Shown piece after piece: positions 45,217 through 54,531 of a stretch of 64,000 bases of DNA. The DNA lies in assembly GCF_030812775.1 (NCBI RefSeq), contig NZ_JAUSTI010000006.1:62001-126000 (forward strand), in the 5' to 3' direction. Under the pieces are notes generated by a model. The model saw nothing but the letters and a program-made list of their open reading frames with translations. It did no database searches and had not been told where the DNA came from. Position 1 is the first letter of the stretch, and every line of letters begins with the position of its first letter. The position numbers were made by a program, and so were the translations under genes. The stretch is from Paenibacillus tundrae (GTDB lineage: Bacteria > Bacillota > Bacilli > Paenibacillales > Paenibacillaceae).

Positions 45217-47283
45217 ATGATAGAGCAATATGAATACGAAGATCAACGGTATGTTGAGGATGTAAATGATACATATGAGGGAGACGATCTAGGTATTACG
45301 ATGCAATCAGCGTCATGTCGTTTCAAAGTATGGACACCGAAGGCTGCTGAAGTTCAGCTGTTGTTATATCCCCCATCTGCAGATGGAAGTCCTGAAGAAT
45401 ATTCCGATCGCTCGGGACAATTGAAACCTAACGAAATTCCCATGAATAAACAAGCTCAAGGCATCTGGCACGTCGAGATGAGCGGTGATTGGTGTGGTTA
45501 TCGTTATATGATTCAGACTACCTTCGGGGACGGAAGGCGCGAGATAGCTGTAGATCCTTATGCTAGGGCTGTCACCATGAATGGAGAGATGGGGGTAATC
45601 GTCAGACTGGAGCATACAGATCCCGAGGGATGGAAAGAAGATGTTCGGCCAGGACTCGAGAGCCCAGTGGATGCGGTGTTGTACGAGCTACACGTGCGAG
45701 ATTTCTCGATTCACCCTTCATCTGAGATGAAGTATAGGGGTAAATATCTGGCCTTTACTGAAACGGGTTTACTGGATTCAGAAGGTAATTCCATCGGTAT
45801 TGATCACTTGACTGAGCTTGGTATTACTCATGTGCATCTGCTACCCGTATTTGATTTTGCTACAGTAGATGAAGCTCAGGTGGATGCGTCCAATTCCGAT
45901 CGATCTAATTATAATTGGGGGTATGATCCACTCCACTACAATGTGCCGGAAGGCTCTTATGCAACACGGGCGGATGAACCAGAGACTCGAATTCGAGAGT
46001 TCAAATCGATGGTGTTGGCTCTGCATCAAAAGGGGATCGGCGTCATTATGGATGTGGTCTATAACCATACCTTCGACACTGCGAGAAGTTCATTTGAGAA
46101 GCTCTATCCAGGGTACTACTATCGTCAATGGGAGGATGGTACATACAGTAACGGGTCGGGAACAGGCAATGAAGTAGCGACGGAGCGTCATATGGTGCGT
46201 AAATTCATTATGGATTCTGTACGCTATTGGGCAGAGGAATACCATGTGGATGGGTTTCGGTTTGACTTGATGGGGCTCATTGATACAGCAACGATGAAAA
46301 GTCTGGCGGCAGACCTACATGAGAAGGTCTCACCATCCATCCTGATATATGGAGAACCTTGGGGCGCACTGGAATCGCCTCTTGGAGACGATATGACGCT
46401 TAAGGGAGATCAACGTGAATCTGGCTTTGCTGTCTTTAATGATAATTTTCGCGGAGCCATCAAGGGAGATAGTGATGGTGCAGGAACAGGGTTTGCAACT
46501 GGTGCAGAAGGCGCGGAAGAAAACGTGTGGGTTGGCGTAAGGGGAGCAATTACTGATTTTACTTCAGCTCCGACAGAAACGATTAATTATGTTACCGCGC
46601 ATGACAATCTTAATTTGTGGGACAAGGTTGCGTATACGCAAGGACTGAAGGGTACACTCGGTTTTATCAGCTATGATGAGGACGGTAGTGTCAAAGGGTG
46701 CGACAATGTGCAGCAAGCGGTACAACAAGCGAGCCCGTATAAGCAGGTCGAACTTGGACATGTTCTAGAGAATGAAATGGTACGGCGATGTTTGCTTGCC
46801 AATGGCATTGTATTGACCTCTCAAGGTATACCATTTCTGGCCGCTGGTGATGAATTGCTGCGTACCAAGTTTGGTGACGCTAACAGCCACGAGAGCGGAG
46901 ATGTAGTTAACGCGATCCGTTGGGAATACAAAAAGCAGTTCAAACCGGTATTTGATTATTATCGCGGTTTGATTCGTCTGCGGCGCGCGCATTCTGTTTT
47001 TCGCCTTCGTACCCGAGGAGAGATTGAGCAGAATATACGATTGCTTGAACAGGACAAGGGTGTTCTGGCATATGAGCTACTCGGCACAGCATCAGGCGAT
47101 TCGTGGAAGCGTGTCATCGTTGCCTATAACGCTGCGAAAGAAAGTCGAACACTTTCCATTCCGTCAGCACAATGGCATGTGGTTGTGGAGCAAGGACGAG
47201 CGGGTACGGATATAATCCGTACAGTAGTAGGTGGAGAACTCAGCATTCCGGCCATCTCAATGACAGTTATGTATTGCTCATAA
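45217..47283 (+). CDS. Type I pullulanase 1
   Basis: A 688-residue alpha-1,6-glucosidase (GH13, AmyX/PulA type) that debranches pullulan and starch-derived dextrins. A CBM48-like N-terminal domain (about 28-130) precedes the GH13 barrel. The type I signature YNWGYDP begins near residue 231. The nucleophile Asp lies in GFRFDLMGL, the acid Glu in YGEPW, and the third Asp in TAHDN. There is no signal peptide, so it probably acts on imported maltodextrins or glycogen. A paralogue follows 350 bases downstream. Confidence 0.93.
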   Translation: MIEQYEYEDQRYVEDVNDTYEGDDLGITMQSASCRFKVWTPKAAEVQLLLYPPSADGSPEEYSDRSGQLKPNEIPMNKQAQGIWHVEMSGDWCGYRYMIQTTFGDGRREIAVDPYARAVTMNGEMGVIVRLEHTDPEGWKEDVRPGLESPVDAVLYELHVRDFSIHPSSEMKYRGKYLAFTETGLLDSEGNSIGIDHLTELGITHVHLLPVFDFATVDEAQVDASNSDRSNYNWGYDPLHYNVPEGSYATRADEPETRIREFKSMVLALHQKGIGVIMDVVYNHTFDTARSSFEKLYPGYYYRQWEDGTYSNGSGTGNEVATERHMVRKFIMDSVRYWAEEYHVDGFRFDLMGLIDTATMKSLAADLHEKVSPSILIYGEPWGALESPLGDDMTLKGDQRESGFAVFNDNFRGAIKGDSDGAGTGFATGAEGAEENVWVGVRGAITDFTSAPTETINYVTAHDNLNLWDKVAYTQGLKGTLGFISYDEDGSVKGCDNVQQAVQQASPYKQVELGHVLENEMVRRCLLANGIVLTSQGIPFLAAGDELLRTKFGDANSHESGDVVNAIRWEYKKQFKPVFDYYRGLIRLRRAHSVFRLRTRGEIEQNIRLLEQDKGVLAYELLGTASGDSWKRVIVAYNAAKESRTLSIPSAQWHVVVEQGRAGTDIIRTVVGGELSIPAISMTVMYCS

Positions 47284-47321
47284 ACGTAATCACTAGATAG
47301 AATAGGAATAGGAAAAGATCT

Positions 47322-47349
47322 GCCTCTCTTCTTTGGAAGAGGGGCTTTT
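47322..47349 (+). terminator. Terminator after pullulanase 1
   Basis: GCCTCTCTTC, a TTTG loop and GAAGAGGGGC form a 10-bp stem with one G-U-like mismatch, followed by TTTT. Confidence 0.8.
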
Positions 47350-47464
47350 CGGCATGTGACGTTAGCGTGTTGGATCAGGATTATCTTGAACATTTCATAC
47401 CTTTTTCGTCTGGACAGGTACAAATGCTGTCAATCTATGGCGCTTGTTTACATATGCTGTATTT

Positions 47465-47478
47465 TGAAAGCGATTGCT
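47465..47478 (+). promoter_or_regulatory. cre site upstream of pullulanase 2
   Basis: TGAAAGCGATTGCT matches the cre consensus at 13 of 14 positions, 154 bases before the start codon. Confidence 0.5.
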
Positions 47479-47631
47479 ACGGACGATGGAACTTTGTCCA
47501 GAGGTGCACTTCATCAAAAGCGAGCATAAACCGATATGTTGAGTATCAGACAACCCTGGGTTGACAAATGGCGTCCCACTTCGTAACATCGGGACAACAT
47601 GAAATTCATGCATATAAAGGCGGTGGGAACG

Positions 47632-50505
47632 ATGCCGGAATGGACATCTTTTCGTTATGATGGCAACGATCTTGGCTTAACATATACTCGTGCTGCAAGT
47701 TTCTTTAAACTGTGGGCACCAACGGTACAACAGGTTTCACTACTTCTTTTTGAAGGTGCTGGGATCTATGATGCAAAGGGAAAAGTAACTGAACATACAG
47801 ATGGCCAAGAGCATTTGATGGCTCAAGAGTCTGATGGAATATGGAGCTTGCAGCTTGAAGGGAACTGGGCGGGCTATTATTACATGTATCAGGTCACCCA
47901 TGCCGATCAGCGAATAGAAGTGGTGGCAGACCCTTATGCTCGGGCAGTATCTGCCAACGGACAGCGGACAGCAATTATTGATCTGGAGGATACCCACCCG
48001 GTTGATTGGGAGCAGGATGTGAAGCCTACTTTTCTGCATCCAGTAGATGCTGTGATCTATGAATTACATGTACGTGACTTCTCATCAGATCCACATGCTA
48101 ACATTCCGTATAAGGGGAAGTATCTTGCCTTTACTGCTTCGGGACTGACGGATAATGCGGGCAATTCCATCGGCGTAGATCACCTTACTGAATTAGGCGT
48201 TACACATGTACACCTGCTGCCTATAGCCGATTATCAGACGGTAAATGAATTGGTTGCTTCCGAAGTTACTCCGGCGGCTAAAGTACCTTATAACTGGGGA
48301 TATGATCCACAGCATTATAATGTACCCGAGGGTTCTTATGCGACAGATCCGCATGATCCGGCAGTTCGGATTCGGGAGTTCAAGTTGTTGGTACAGTCGT
48401 TACATCGACAAGGAATACGTGTGGTGCTTGATGTTGTATACAATCATACGTACAGCATAGAGGAAGGCCCATTTGAACGCATCGTGCCTGGTTATTTCTA
48501 TCGTCATCGTGCGGACGGTACGCTAAGCAACGGATCAGGTGTGGGTAATGAGCTGGCTACCGAGCGTCCTATGGTGCGAAAATATATCGTTGATTCTCTT
48601 TTATACTGGGCAGAAGAGTATCATATCGACGGTTTTCGTTTTGATCTAATGGGATTGATTGATACAGAAACGATGAATGAATTAACACGTGAGCTGCGAG
48701 AGCATATCGATCCGTCGATGTTGATTTATGGTGAACCTTGGACGGGGGGAGACTCACCGTTAGAGCGTAAGACACTCAAAGGAACACAGCGGGGTCAGGG
48801 TTTTGCCGTGTTCAATGATCATTTTCGAAGTGCCATTAAAGGAGATAGTGACGGAACGGGCACTGGATTTGCTACTGGGGCTGTGGGTAAAGAATATGAC
48901 CTGATCACAGGAGTAGCAGGAGCATTGGATGATTTTACATCTTCACCTATAGAGACAGTCAACTATATAACGGCGCATGATAACCTCAATCTGTGGGACA
49001 AAATTGCAACAACGATGAACCTTCGACATGAACTCGGTTTTCCGACGTGGAAGGATGGTCAGCCTGTGGAAGGTGGCAGTGCGGAATCTGCGGTAAAAGC
49101 AGCCAACCCCTACCGATATATTCAAGAGGATCGTGTCCTAGATCATGAGATGGTTCGTCGCTCTCTGATAGCGTCAGGCATTCTATTGACCTCTCAGGGG
49201 ATTCCTTTTCTGCATGCGGGCGATGAAATCCTTCGTTCCAAAGTAGGAGATCAGAACAGCTATCGGAGTGGAGATGCAGTTAATGCAATCACTTGGGCGA
49301 ATAAAGCCAAGTTCCGTCCTGTCTTTGACTATTATCGTGGCTTAATCCATCTGCGTCGTACACACCCGGCCTTTCGAATGATCGAAGCCCAGCAGGTACG
49401 GAATCACCTGCGTATTATGCGTGCTGAGGGAAACGTTGTTGTTTTTATGCTCCACGATGGAGCAAATCAAGATACTTGGAATCAGATTATTGTCATCTAC
49501 AACGGTTCTGCTAATCAGCAGCAGATTCATCTGCCGGAAGGAAACTGGCATGTGGTGGTGAATGATCAACATGCGGGTACGGAGCCGATCACAACCGTTA
49601 ATACTAGCGTCTCTGTCGAGCGATGGTCGTTGATGGTGCTATATGATACAGAGCGTGCATGTGTTGCAGAACCGGCAGTGGTCGAGATTAATAGCCCACG
49701 TCAGGTGTATAGCCCTGGGGAGACAGCAGAGCTAAGAGCTGTCGTGAGGGATCTTCTAGGCAATGTCGTGGAGAACACTGAAGTACGATGGACTTCCTCT
49801 AATCCTGATGTGATGCGTATCCAGTCGAATGGTGCAATTCAGGCTGTGCAGATGGGAGAAGCATCCATCACCGTTCACTGTGGTGAGCTTACTTCAAGCT
49901 GTACATTACAGGTGGAGCAACGCTATGCTGAACGAATTGAGATCGTGGGTGAGCCGATAATGTACACCACACGCATTAGCCGTTTTCGAGCATTGGTTCT
50001 AGATCAATTTGGTCAGCCTCTTCACGGAACCAAGCTTCGTTGGAGATCCTCGAATCCAGAAGTGGCCGCTGTTAGTACTGCTGGTATTGTGCGTGCGCTG
50101 ACACCTGGATCAAGCGATATCGTAGCTGAGGCAGGTGGGATTCGTGCTTCCGTCACAACGAAGGTGCATAAGCAAATTTCACGCGTTGTCACCCTTCGAT
50201 ATGAACGAGAGGATCAGCACTATGAAGGATGGGATGTGTGGGTCTGGGGCACAGGTATGCAGGATGGAGCCGTTCCTTTGGAACGGGTAGGAAGTGTAGC
50301 AGAAGCTCGATTCCGTGTTGCCGCAGGCCTGCATCATCTCGGCTTGATCATTCGACTGAATGAGTGGGAGGCCAAAGATACGTGCGGAGACCGGTATGTG
50401 GATATCGTGCCTGAGGATGGCGATGTACAAATCATCGTGCGTAGCGGATCGGATCAGATGGTAATTATTCGTGCGAATACTGAAGGTGAACAGGATAGTG
50501 CATAA
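47632..50505 (+). CDS. Type I pullulanase 2 with C-terminal BIG2-BIG2-CBM41-like tail
   Basis: A 957-residue paralogue of pullulanase 1. The CBM48-like domain and GH13 barrel (YNWGYDP near residue 220, GFRFDLMGL, YGEPW, TAHDN) end near residue 680. They are followed by two BIG2/Ig-like domains (about 683-762 and 765-845, each with the RWxSSNPxV signature) and a CBM41/PUD-like domain (about 848-950, VWVWGTG). CBM41 is usually N-terminal. No signal peptide is visible from either start. ATG 47632 is preferred over 47599 because AAAGGCGGTG lies just upstream. Confidence 0.9.
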   Translation: MPEWTSFRYDGNDLGLTYTRAASFFKLWAPTVQQVSLLLFEGAGIYDAKGKVTEHTDGQEHLMAQESDGIWSLQLEGNWAGYYYMYQVTHADQRIEVVADPYARAVSANGQRTAIIDLEDTHPVDWEQDVKPTFLHPVDAVIYELHVRDFSSDPHANIPYKGKYLAFTASGLTDNAGNSIGVDHLTELGVTHVHLLPIADYQTVNELVASEVTPAAKVPYNWGYDPQHYNVPEGSYATDPHDPAVRIREFKLLVQSLHRQGIRVVLDVVYNHTYSIEEGPFERIVPGYFYRHRADGTLSNGSGVGNELATERPMVRKYIVDSLLYWAEEYHIDGFRFDLMGLIDTETMNELTRELREHIDPSMLIYGEPWTGGDSPLERKTLKGTQRGQGFAVFNDHFRSAIKGDSDGTGTGFATGAVGKEYDLITGVAGALDDFTSSPIETVNYITAHDNLNLWDKIATTMNLRHELGFPTWKDGQPVEGGSAESAVKAANPYRYIQEDRVLDHEMVRRSLIASGILLTSQGIPFLHAGDEILRSKVGDQNSYRSGDAVNAITWANKAKFRPVFDYYRGLIHLRRTHPAFRMIEAQQVRNHLRIMRAEGNVVVFMLHDGANQDTWNQIIVIYNGSANQQQIHLPEGNWHVVVNDQHAGTEPITTVNTSVSVERWSLMVLYDTERACVAEPAVVEINSPRQVYSPGETAELRAVVRDLLGNVVENTEVRWTSSNPDVMRIQSNGAIQAVQMGEASITVHCGELTSSCTLQVEQRYAERIEIVGEPIMYTTRISRFRALVLDQFGQPLHGTKLRWRSSNPEVAAVSTAGIVRALTPGSSDIVAEAGGIRASVTTKVHKQISRVVTLRYEREDQHYEGWDVWVWGTGMQDGAVPLERVGSVAEARFRVAAGLHHLGLIIRLNEWEAKDTCGDRYVDIVPEDGDVQIIVRSGSDQMVIIRANTEGEQDSA

Positions 50506-50533
50506 TTTAATTCAGATGTAATTGGCAGCGCAG

Positions 50534-50562
50534 GCAGTCGGGAGGGATTCCGGCTGCTTTTT
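50534..50562 (+). terminator. Terminator after pullulanase 2
   Basis: GCAGTCGG and CCGGCTGC form the stem (50534-50541 with 50550-50557), followed by TTTTT. Confidence 0.8.
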
Positions 50563-50723
50563 CTATACCTAGACTACATTGATTAAAGGCTTGAACAGGG
50601 TAGAGGTAACCACCGATAAATATGCACAATAGTGCTCTATAAAGAGTTAGATGGCAAAATTATGTAACTTTCCAGTGTTTTGAAGCGTATTGAAAGTAAT
50701 GACTTTGTTATTGAGGTGATGAA

Positions 50724-51227
50724 ATGAAGGCGATAAGCAAATTGCTGCTCCTCTGTATGATTCCAATGCTATTGTCCTCCTGCTTACAAAACGGGGAAAG
50801 TCCTCAACTGACCTATGATTCGGATCTGAAGCCCCCAGTTGAAATAACAATTGAAGAGGCAGAAGCCCAGATCCCATTTGAGATTAAAGAACCGTCAGTT
50901 CCATTCCAAACGACTGAAAAATCGATAAGGATTCTAGCTAGCAATGACCCATATGATGCTGTAGAAATTACGTATGCCAACACAGACCAAGGATTGAACC
51001 TGATTATGATGATCACCAACTCCAAGGTGAAAACGTCTCCCAATGGAAAGAAAGGTCTAAAACTAGCGAATGGTTCACAAACATGGGATCAAGGAAACGA
51101 TCATATCAGTGCCATTTATTGGAGGAATGAGGGGGTAACATACTCTCTGGTTGCAGGTAAAAATAACAACCTCGAACCCTTATATGATTACAAAACATTA
51201 ATTAAAATAGCAGATACAATCCGATGA
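50724..51227 (+). CDS. Putative lipoprotein with DUF4367-like domain
   Basis: A 167-residue protein with a lipoprotein signal ending in LLSSC (Cys about 20). The C-terminal part (VEITYANTDQGLNLIMM, then WRNEGVTYSLVAGKN, then TLIKIADTI) resembles DUF4367 domains found in bacillar membrane or lipoproteins. Function is unknown. The ATG follows GAGGTG. It appears monocistronic. The domain match is by pattern and not certain. Confidence 0.65.
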   Translation: MKAISKLLLLCMIPMLLSSCLQNGESPQLTYDSDLKPPVEITIEEAEAQIPFEIKEPSVPFQTTEKSIRILASNDPYDAVEITYANTDQGLNLIMMITNSKVKTSPNGKKGLKLANGSQTWDQGNDHISAIYWRNEGVTYSLVAGKNNNLEPLYDYKTLIKIADTIR

Positions 51228-51299
51228 TTGAGTCAGTAACATTCATGATGGTAATGGGAGATTCTTATAGTCAAAAATCAAAAAAAATGTACAAGTCAT

Positions 51300-51326
51300 G
51301 TTTGAGAACCTCTTTCAATGGGGTAA
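51300..51326 (+). promoter_or_regulatory. SigB-like promoter of rplY/ctc
   Basis: GTTTGA, 15 bases, GGGTAA matches the general-stress consensus GTTTAA-N(12-15)-GGGTAA at 11 of 12 positions. It lies 121 bases before the ctc start. B. subtilis ctc is a standard SigB reporter gene. Confidence 0.6.
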
Positions 51327-51371
51327 ATATAGATATGGCTCCTAATTAGGCCACAGAATATAAAGACCCAT

Positions 51372-51409
51372 TTGGTTTAATTGCGAAGCATCTGGCTTCC
51401 TCAAACCAA
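51372..51409 (+). promoter_or_regulatory. Hairpin in the 5' untranslated region of rplY/ctc
   Basis: TTGGTTT..GAAGC pairs with GCTTC..AAACCAA (12 bp in two helices). It lies between the SigB-like promoter and the start codon and might affect translation. Some L25/Ctc family proteins bind 5S rRNA, but no regulatory role is established by this sequence. Confidence 0.4.
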
Positions 51410-51446
51410 TATGAAGTAGGGATCCCTTGAAGGAGGATGTTCAATC

Positions 51447-52079
51447 ATGAAATCCAACGGAAAAATGGCTCAACTTACGGCAACCCCAAGAACTGAAAAG
51501 AAAGGTGCAGCCTTGCGCCTGTTGAGACAGGGCGGACGAGTTCCGGCTGTCGTGTATGGCCCGGGACAAGATGGCGCCCCAATACATGTAGATGAAAAAG
51601 AAATGCTGAAGGTAGCGCGCACAGGACGCTCCGAAATGTTCAACCTCAATGTAGAGGGTGGCAAAACAGTTCCGGTGTTGATCAAGGATCAACAGGAACG
51701 TAACGGACGCCTGTTGCATGTGGACTTTCTGCAAATTTCTAAGAATAAACCAATTAGTGTAAGTGTAACGCTTGATTTCCAAGGTACTGCTGCTGGGTCA
51801 AAAGCAGGCGGTGTATTCCAGACACAGGAAACTCAGTTGGAGGTCGAAGGATTGCCGGCTGACCTGCCTACTTCTATCGAGGTAGATGTAAGTGGACTGG
51901 AGATCGGTGATCGTCTAACGGCTGCTGATATCAAACTGGATAAAGGCTTGACACTAATTACGTCACCTGATTCCATTATTGCTTCCGTAATGCCGCCACA
52001 AGCGGTTGAGGAAGAGCCTACGGCTTCTGCAGATGAAGCAGAACCAGTGGCTGAAGAAGAGAAGTCTGCAGAAGAATAA
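51447..52079 (+). CDS. ctc: 50S ribosomal protein L25 / general stress protein Ctc
   Basis: A 210-residue two-domain L25. The N-terminal RNA-binding domain (LTATPRTEKKGAALRLLRQG, PAVVYG) binds 5S rRNA. The C-terminal TL5/CTC domain follows (about 95-185), then an acidic tail of Glu and Ala. Ctc is incorporated into ribosomes under stress in B. subtilis. The ATG follows GAAGGAGG. It is preceded by a SigB-like promoter and followed by a strong hairpin. Confidence 0.95.
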   Translation: MKSNGKMAQLTATPRTEKKGAALRLLRQGGRVPAVVYGPGQDGAPIHVDEKEMLKVARTGRSEMFNLNVEGGKTVPVLIKDQQERNGRLLHVDFLQISKNKPISVSVTLDFQGTAAGSKAGGVFQTQETQLEVEGLPADLPTSIEVDVSGLEIGDRLTAADIKLDKGLTLITSPDSIIASVMPPQAVEEEPTASADEAEPVAEEEKSAEE

Positions 52080-52116
52080 GTAAGGGTATAATCCTGCGGG
52101 ATTCTAACCTTATTCA

Positions 52117-52139
52117 AGCCCAGTCCATTGGACTGGGCT
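52117..52139 (+). terminator. Hairpin after ctc
   Basis: AGCCCAGTCC and GGACTGGGCT form a perfect 10-bp stem with an ATT loop. The following ATTCTTAGTTGTT is only moderately T-rich. Confidence 0.7.
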
Positions 52140-52321
52140 ATTCTTAGTTGTTAAGACAGGAGAGTGTGATGCATGGATGAACAACCCTCAGCAGAATGAC
52201 AAGATGTAGCCATAAAGTGGTTGAAACGATGGGTTGTAACGTATCAGAGTGCTTGTGCGTTTATAATATAGGTATGGCTGTGTTTAGGATAAGTTGAAGG
52301 AAAAGAAGGTAGGTATGTATC

Positions 52322-52843
52322 ATGTTTGATCCGATCGTGTTTGATAATCTGAAAGTGGGCTTCGAAAATACGCTCTATGACCTCGATAATTTAGATGAGC
52401 TCATTCTTATCACGGATCGTCGAGATCGCCTAGAGATGGCGAGCATGTCCAGAGAGTTTGTATTGCAATTCAGTTTACGTGCACATCCTGAAGTGACTGG
52501 AGAAGTCGTGTTAAGCTCTTCTCTTGAAGCCATTGCAGCTGAAATATTGGAGAAGCCGGATGGAGTGCCTGGCTGTCGTCTGCAACTTCGGTTTGCGATG
52601 AAGATTGTACAGTCTGATCCAGATTGTGAGAGAATACGTACAATATTACAGCAGAGCTGGCCGCAGCAGAGTATAATCCTGAAGCTCCAGCATGTGTATG
52701 AAGAAGAGCCAAGAGTATATTCTGTCTCCGCCGAAGTCTATTTTGACCGTAATGTGAACGAGGAACAGATGGGGGATATCCCAGAACTTGCTGAGCACAT
52801 GATCAATGCTTTAACCCAATTGGTAGCGCTACATACCTCATAG
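52322..52843 (+). CDS. Conserved hypothetical cytosolic protein
   Basis: A 173-residue soluble acidic protein starting MFDPIVFDNLKVGFENTLYDLD. It has no membrane segments, signal peptide or catalytic motif that I recognise. The mix of beta-rich segments (EFVLQFSLR, LQLRFAMKIV, VSAEVYF) suggests a compact mixed alpha/beta fold. The ATG has only a moderate AAGGTAGG site. It is monocistronic, with a perfect terminator after it. I do not know its role. Confidence 0.75.
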   Translation: MFDPIVFDNLKVGFENTLYDLDNLDELILITDRRDRLEMASMSREFVLQFSLRAHPEVTGEVVLSSSLEAIAAEILEKPDGVPGCRLQLRFAMKIVQSDPDCERIRTILQQSWPQQSIILKLQHVYEEEPRVYSVSAEVYFDRNVNEEQMGDIPELAEHMINALTQLVALHTS

Positions 52844-52850
52844 GCTCAAG

Positions 52851-52883
52851 CCTTGTCTCTTGATCAAGAGACAAGGTTTTTTT
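52851..52883 (+). terminator. Perfect-palindrome terminator
   Basis: CCTTGTCTCTTGA and its inverted copy (52851-52876) are followed by seven Ts. Confidence 0.95.
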
Positions 52884-53100
52884 GTGAAAATGAATATAGG
52901 TAATCAGACATGGGTAAAAGGGCTTTGAATTATTAATTTACGCAAGCGAGTAAGAGAATGTATATTGGAATAGCGTTATAAGTGCAAGAGAACTAGATGC
53001 TAGTGGTGAAATTGCGAAAAATAATTGGGTCTAAAGATTTACCAGTGTACTAAAGGAACTAGTTTTCCTTGCCGATAAAGTATCGAAGGGGAGAAACTAC

Positions 53101-54066
53101 ATGACAGAGAAATTAATTCGTCTGCTACGTATACTTCAGGCTATACAAGCAAATCCCGGTATTACAGCCAAAGAATTGGCTGTAAAATGTAATACAACGG
53201 TACGCACAATATATCGTGACCTACGGATTTTGGACAGGGTTGCCCCTATAACAAATGAAGGTTATGGCAAAGGTTACCGTTTTATTGGGGGATTTTCCAT
53301 GTATCCTCTTGATTTTACGGAAAAGGAAGCGATGGTTTTCTCCATGCTTCCGTCTGTCGTGGATACCTCTAAGTTGCCTCTTGAATTCGATTCTGCGTTT
53401 GATAAAGTGATGTCTGCTCATTCCAGATCGAATGCAAAAAGCAGTGAAATTGTGGAAGATATTGCCGGTATTATTCGTATGGGCACTCCTGCCTATCGGG
53501 AAGAAGGTAAAGATCCCAATTTGTTGATTCCGATTATTGAAGCTATTCTTCATCAACAAACGATTCGAACGAAGTACCATGCACTGACGAAAAATGAAAT
53601 CACTATTCGGGACATTGACCCCTATTATCTTATACCGCGTGATCAACGCTTTTATCTCATTGGTTATTGTCATTTGATGCAAAAAGTGCGTTTATTTCGA
53701 ATTAGTCGATTTCTTGACGTGGTTCGAGTCAACCATCATTTTGACAAAAGTGATTTCAACATAACGCAGTACATGAAGCATACATGGTCTATCGATCGTG
53801 GGGACGAACATATCCATTTCAAAGTCAGATTCACGGATAAAATAGCCCCTTACATAAAAGAAGAGGAGATGTTTGTTCGTCCACGTATGACAGATTTGCC
53901 TGATGGTGGGTTGTTATTCGAAGTGACGTTGAACAGCAGTCGTGAATTTTTGAAATGGCTGTATCAATTCGGGCCTCAAGCAGAGGTGTTAGAGCCCCGT
54001 GAATTCCGGACGGCAATTCGTAATCAATTAACCCAATGGTTGAAGCATTATGATCGGGAAGCCTAA
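53101..54066 (+). CDS. WYL-domain transcriptional regulator
   Basis: A 321-residue regulator. The N-terminal HTH (residues about 1-60, LQAIQANPGITAKELAVKCN and RTIYRDLRIL) is of the DeoR/HTH_11 type. The WYL-like domain (about 140-215) includes DPYYLIPRDQRFYLIGYCH and RLFRISRFLDV; a C-terminal WCX-like extension follows. WYL domains sense nucleic acid fragments or nucleotides in several systems. It lies 43 bases before the HIRAN-like gene on the same strand, so they may be cotranscribed. Its target is unknown. Confidence 0.88.
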   Translation: MTEKLIRLLRILQAIQANPGITAKELAVKCNTTVRTIYRDLRILDRVAPITNEGYGKGYRFIGGFSMYPLDFTEKEAMVFSMLPSVVDTSKLPLEFDSAFDKVMSAHSRSNAKSSEIVEDIAGIIRMGTPAYREEGKDPNLLIPIIEAILHQQTIRTKYHALTKNEITIRDIDPYYLIPRDQRFYLIGYCHLMQKVRLFRISRFLDVVRVNHHFDKSDFNITQYMKHTWSIDRGDEHIHFKVRFTDKIAPYIKEEEMFVRPRMTDLPDGGLLFEVTLNSSREFLKWLYQFGPQAEVLEPREFRTAIRNQLTQWLKHYDREA

Positions 54067-54109
54067 GCTCCCATGTGAAATGAAGAGAACATGTAAAGGA
54101 GTATGATTC

Positions 54110-54472
54110 ATGAGTAAAGAGTTATTCGCGGCCATGTATGGGATGGAACACTATCATGGTGTTGGGGCTTTGCATGTAGGAGACATATTGTTTCTGGTCA
54201 AGGATCCTGATAATCGTAGAGATCGACATGCAATTAAAGTCGTCATTCCCCCGATTGGAACGGTAGGATACATCGTTAACGATCCTTATCTGACCCCTCA
54301 CGGCTGTTGGACAGGTTTAGACTTCTATGACATCTTCAGTCAACAGACCTGCGCAAAGGTAAGGTTTGCGATGAAGGACATGATTATCGTAGAGCTAATT
54401 GAGATTGTACAGGTTCCCGTACCACATATGGATACATTTATAACAGGCTGGCAATCACGAGAAAAGGCTTGA
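54110..54472 (+). CDS. HIRAN-like domain protein
   Basis: A 120-residue protein. The core (GVGALHVGDILFLVKDPDNRRDRHAIKV to about residue 45, then IGTVGYIVND) matches HIRAN domains, which recognise DNA ends or stalled replication forks in larger proteins. Here the domain stands nearly alone. The ATG follows AAAGGAG. It sits just after a WYL regulator gene, a pairing consistent with DNA-associated functions. A specific role is not deducible. Confidence 0.65.
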   Translation: MSKELFAAMYGMEHYHGVGALHVGDILFLVKDPDNRRDRHAIKVVIPPIGTVGYIVNDPYLTPHGCWTGLDFYDIFSQQTCAKVRFAMKDMIIVELIEIVQVPVPHMDTFITGWQSREKA

Positions 54473-54489
54473 TCTATCAAGCCTTTATT
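54463..54489. terminator. Terminator overlapping the HIRAN-like gene's 3' end
   Basis: AAAGGCTTGAT and ATCAAGCCTTT (54463-54486) pair perfectly; the stem includes the TGA stop. A-runs and T-runs on both sides suit both strands. Confidence 0.75.
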
Positions 54490-54531
54490 CATTGTGAACG
54501 TCTGGCTAGTCTCTTGATGCAATAGGCAGAT

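Larger units (their letters stand above)
47284..47631 (+). other. Intergenic region between the two pullulanases
   Basis: It contains a terminator (47322-47349) and a cre site (47465-47478). I found no gene. The promoter of the second pullulanase is not obvious. Confidence 0.5.
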
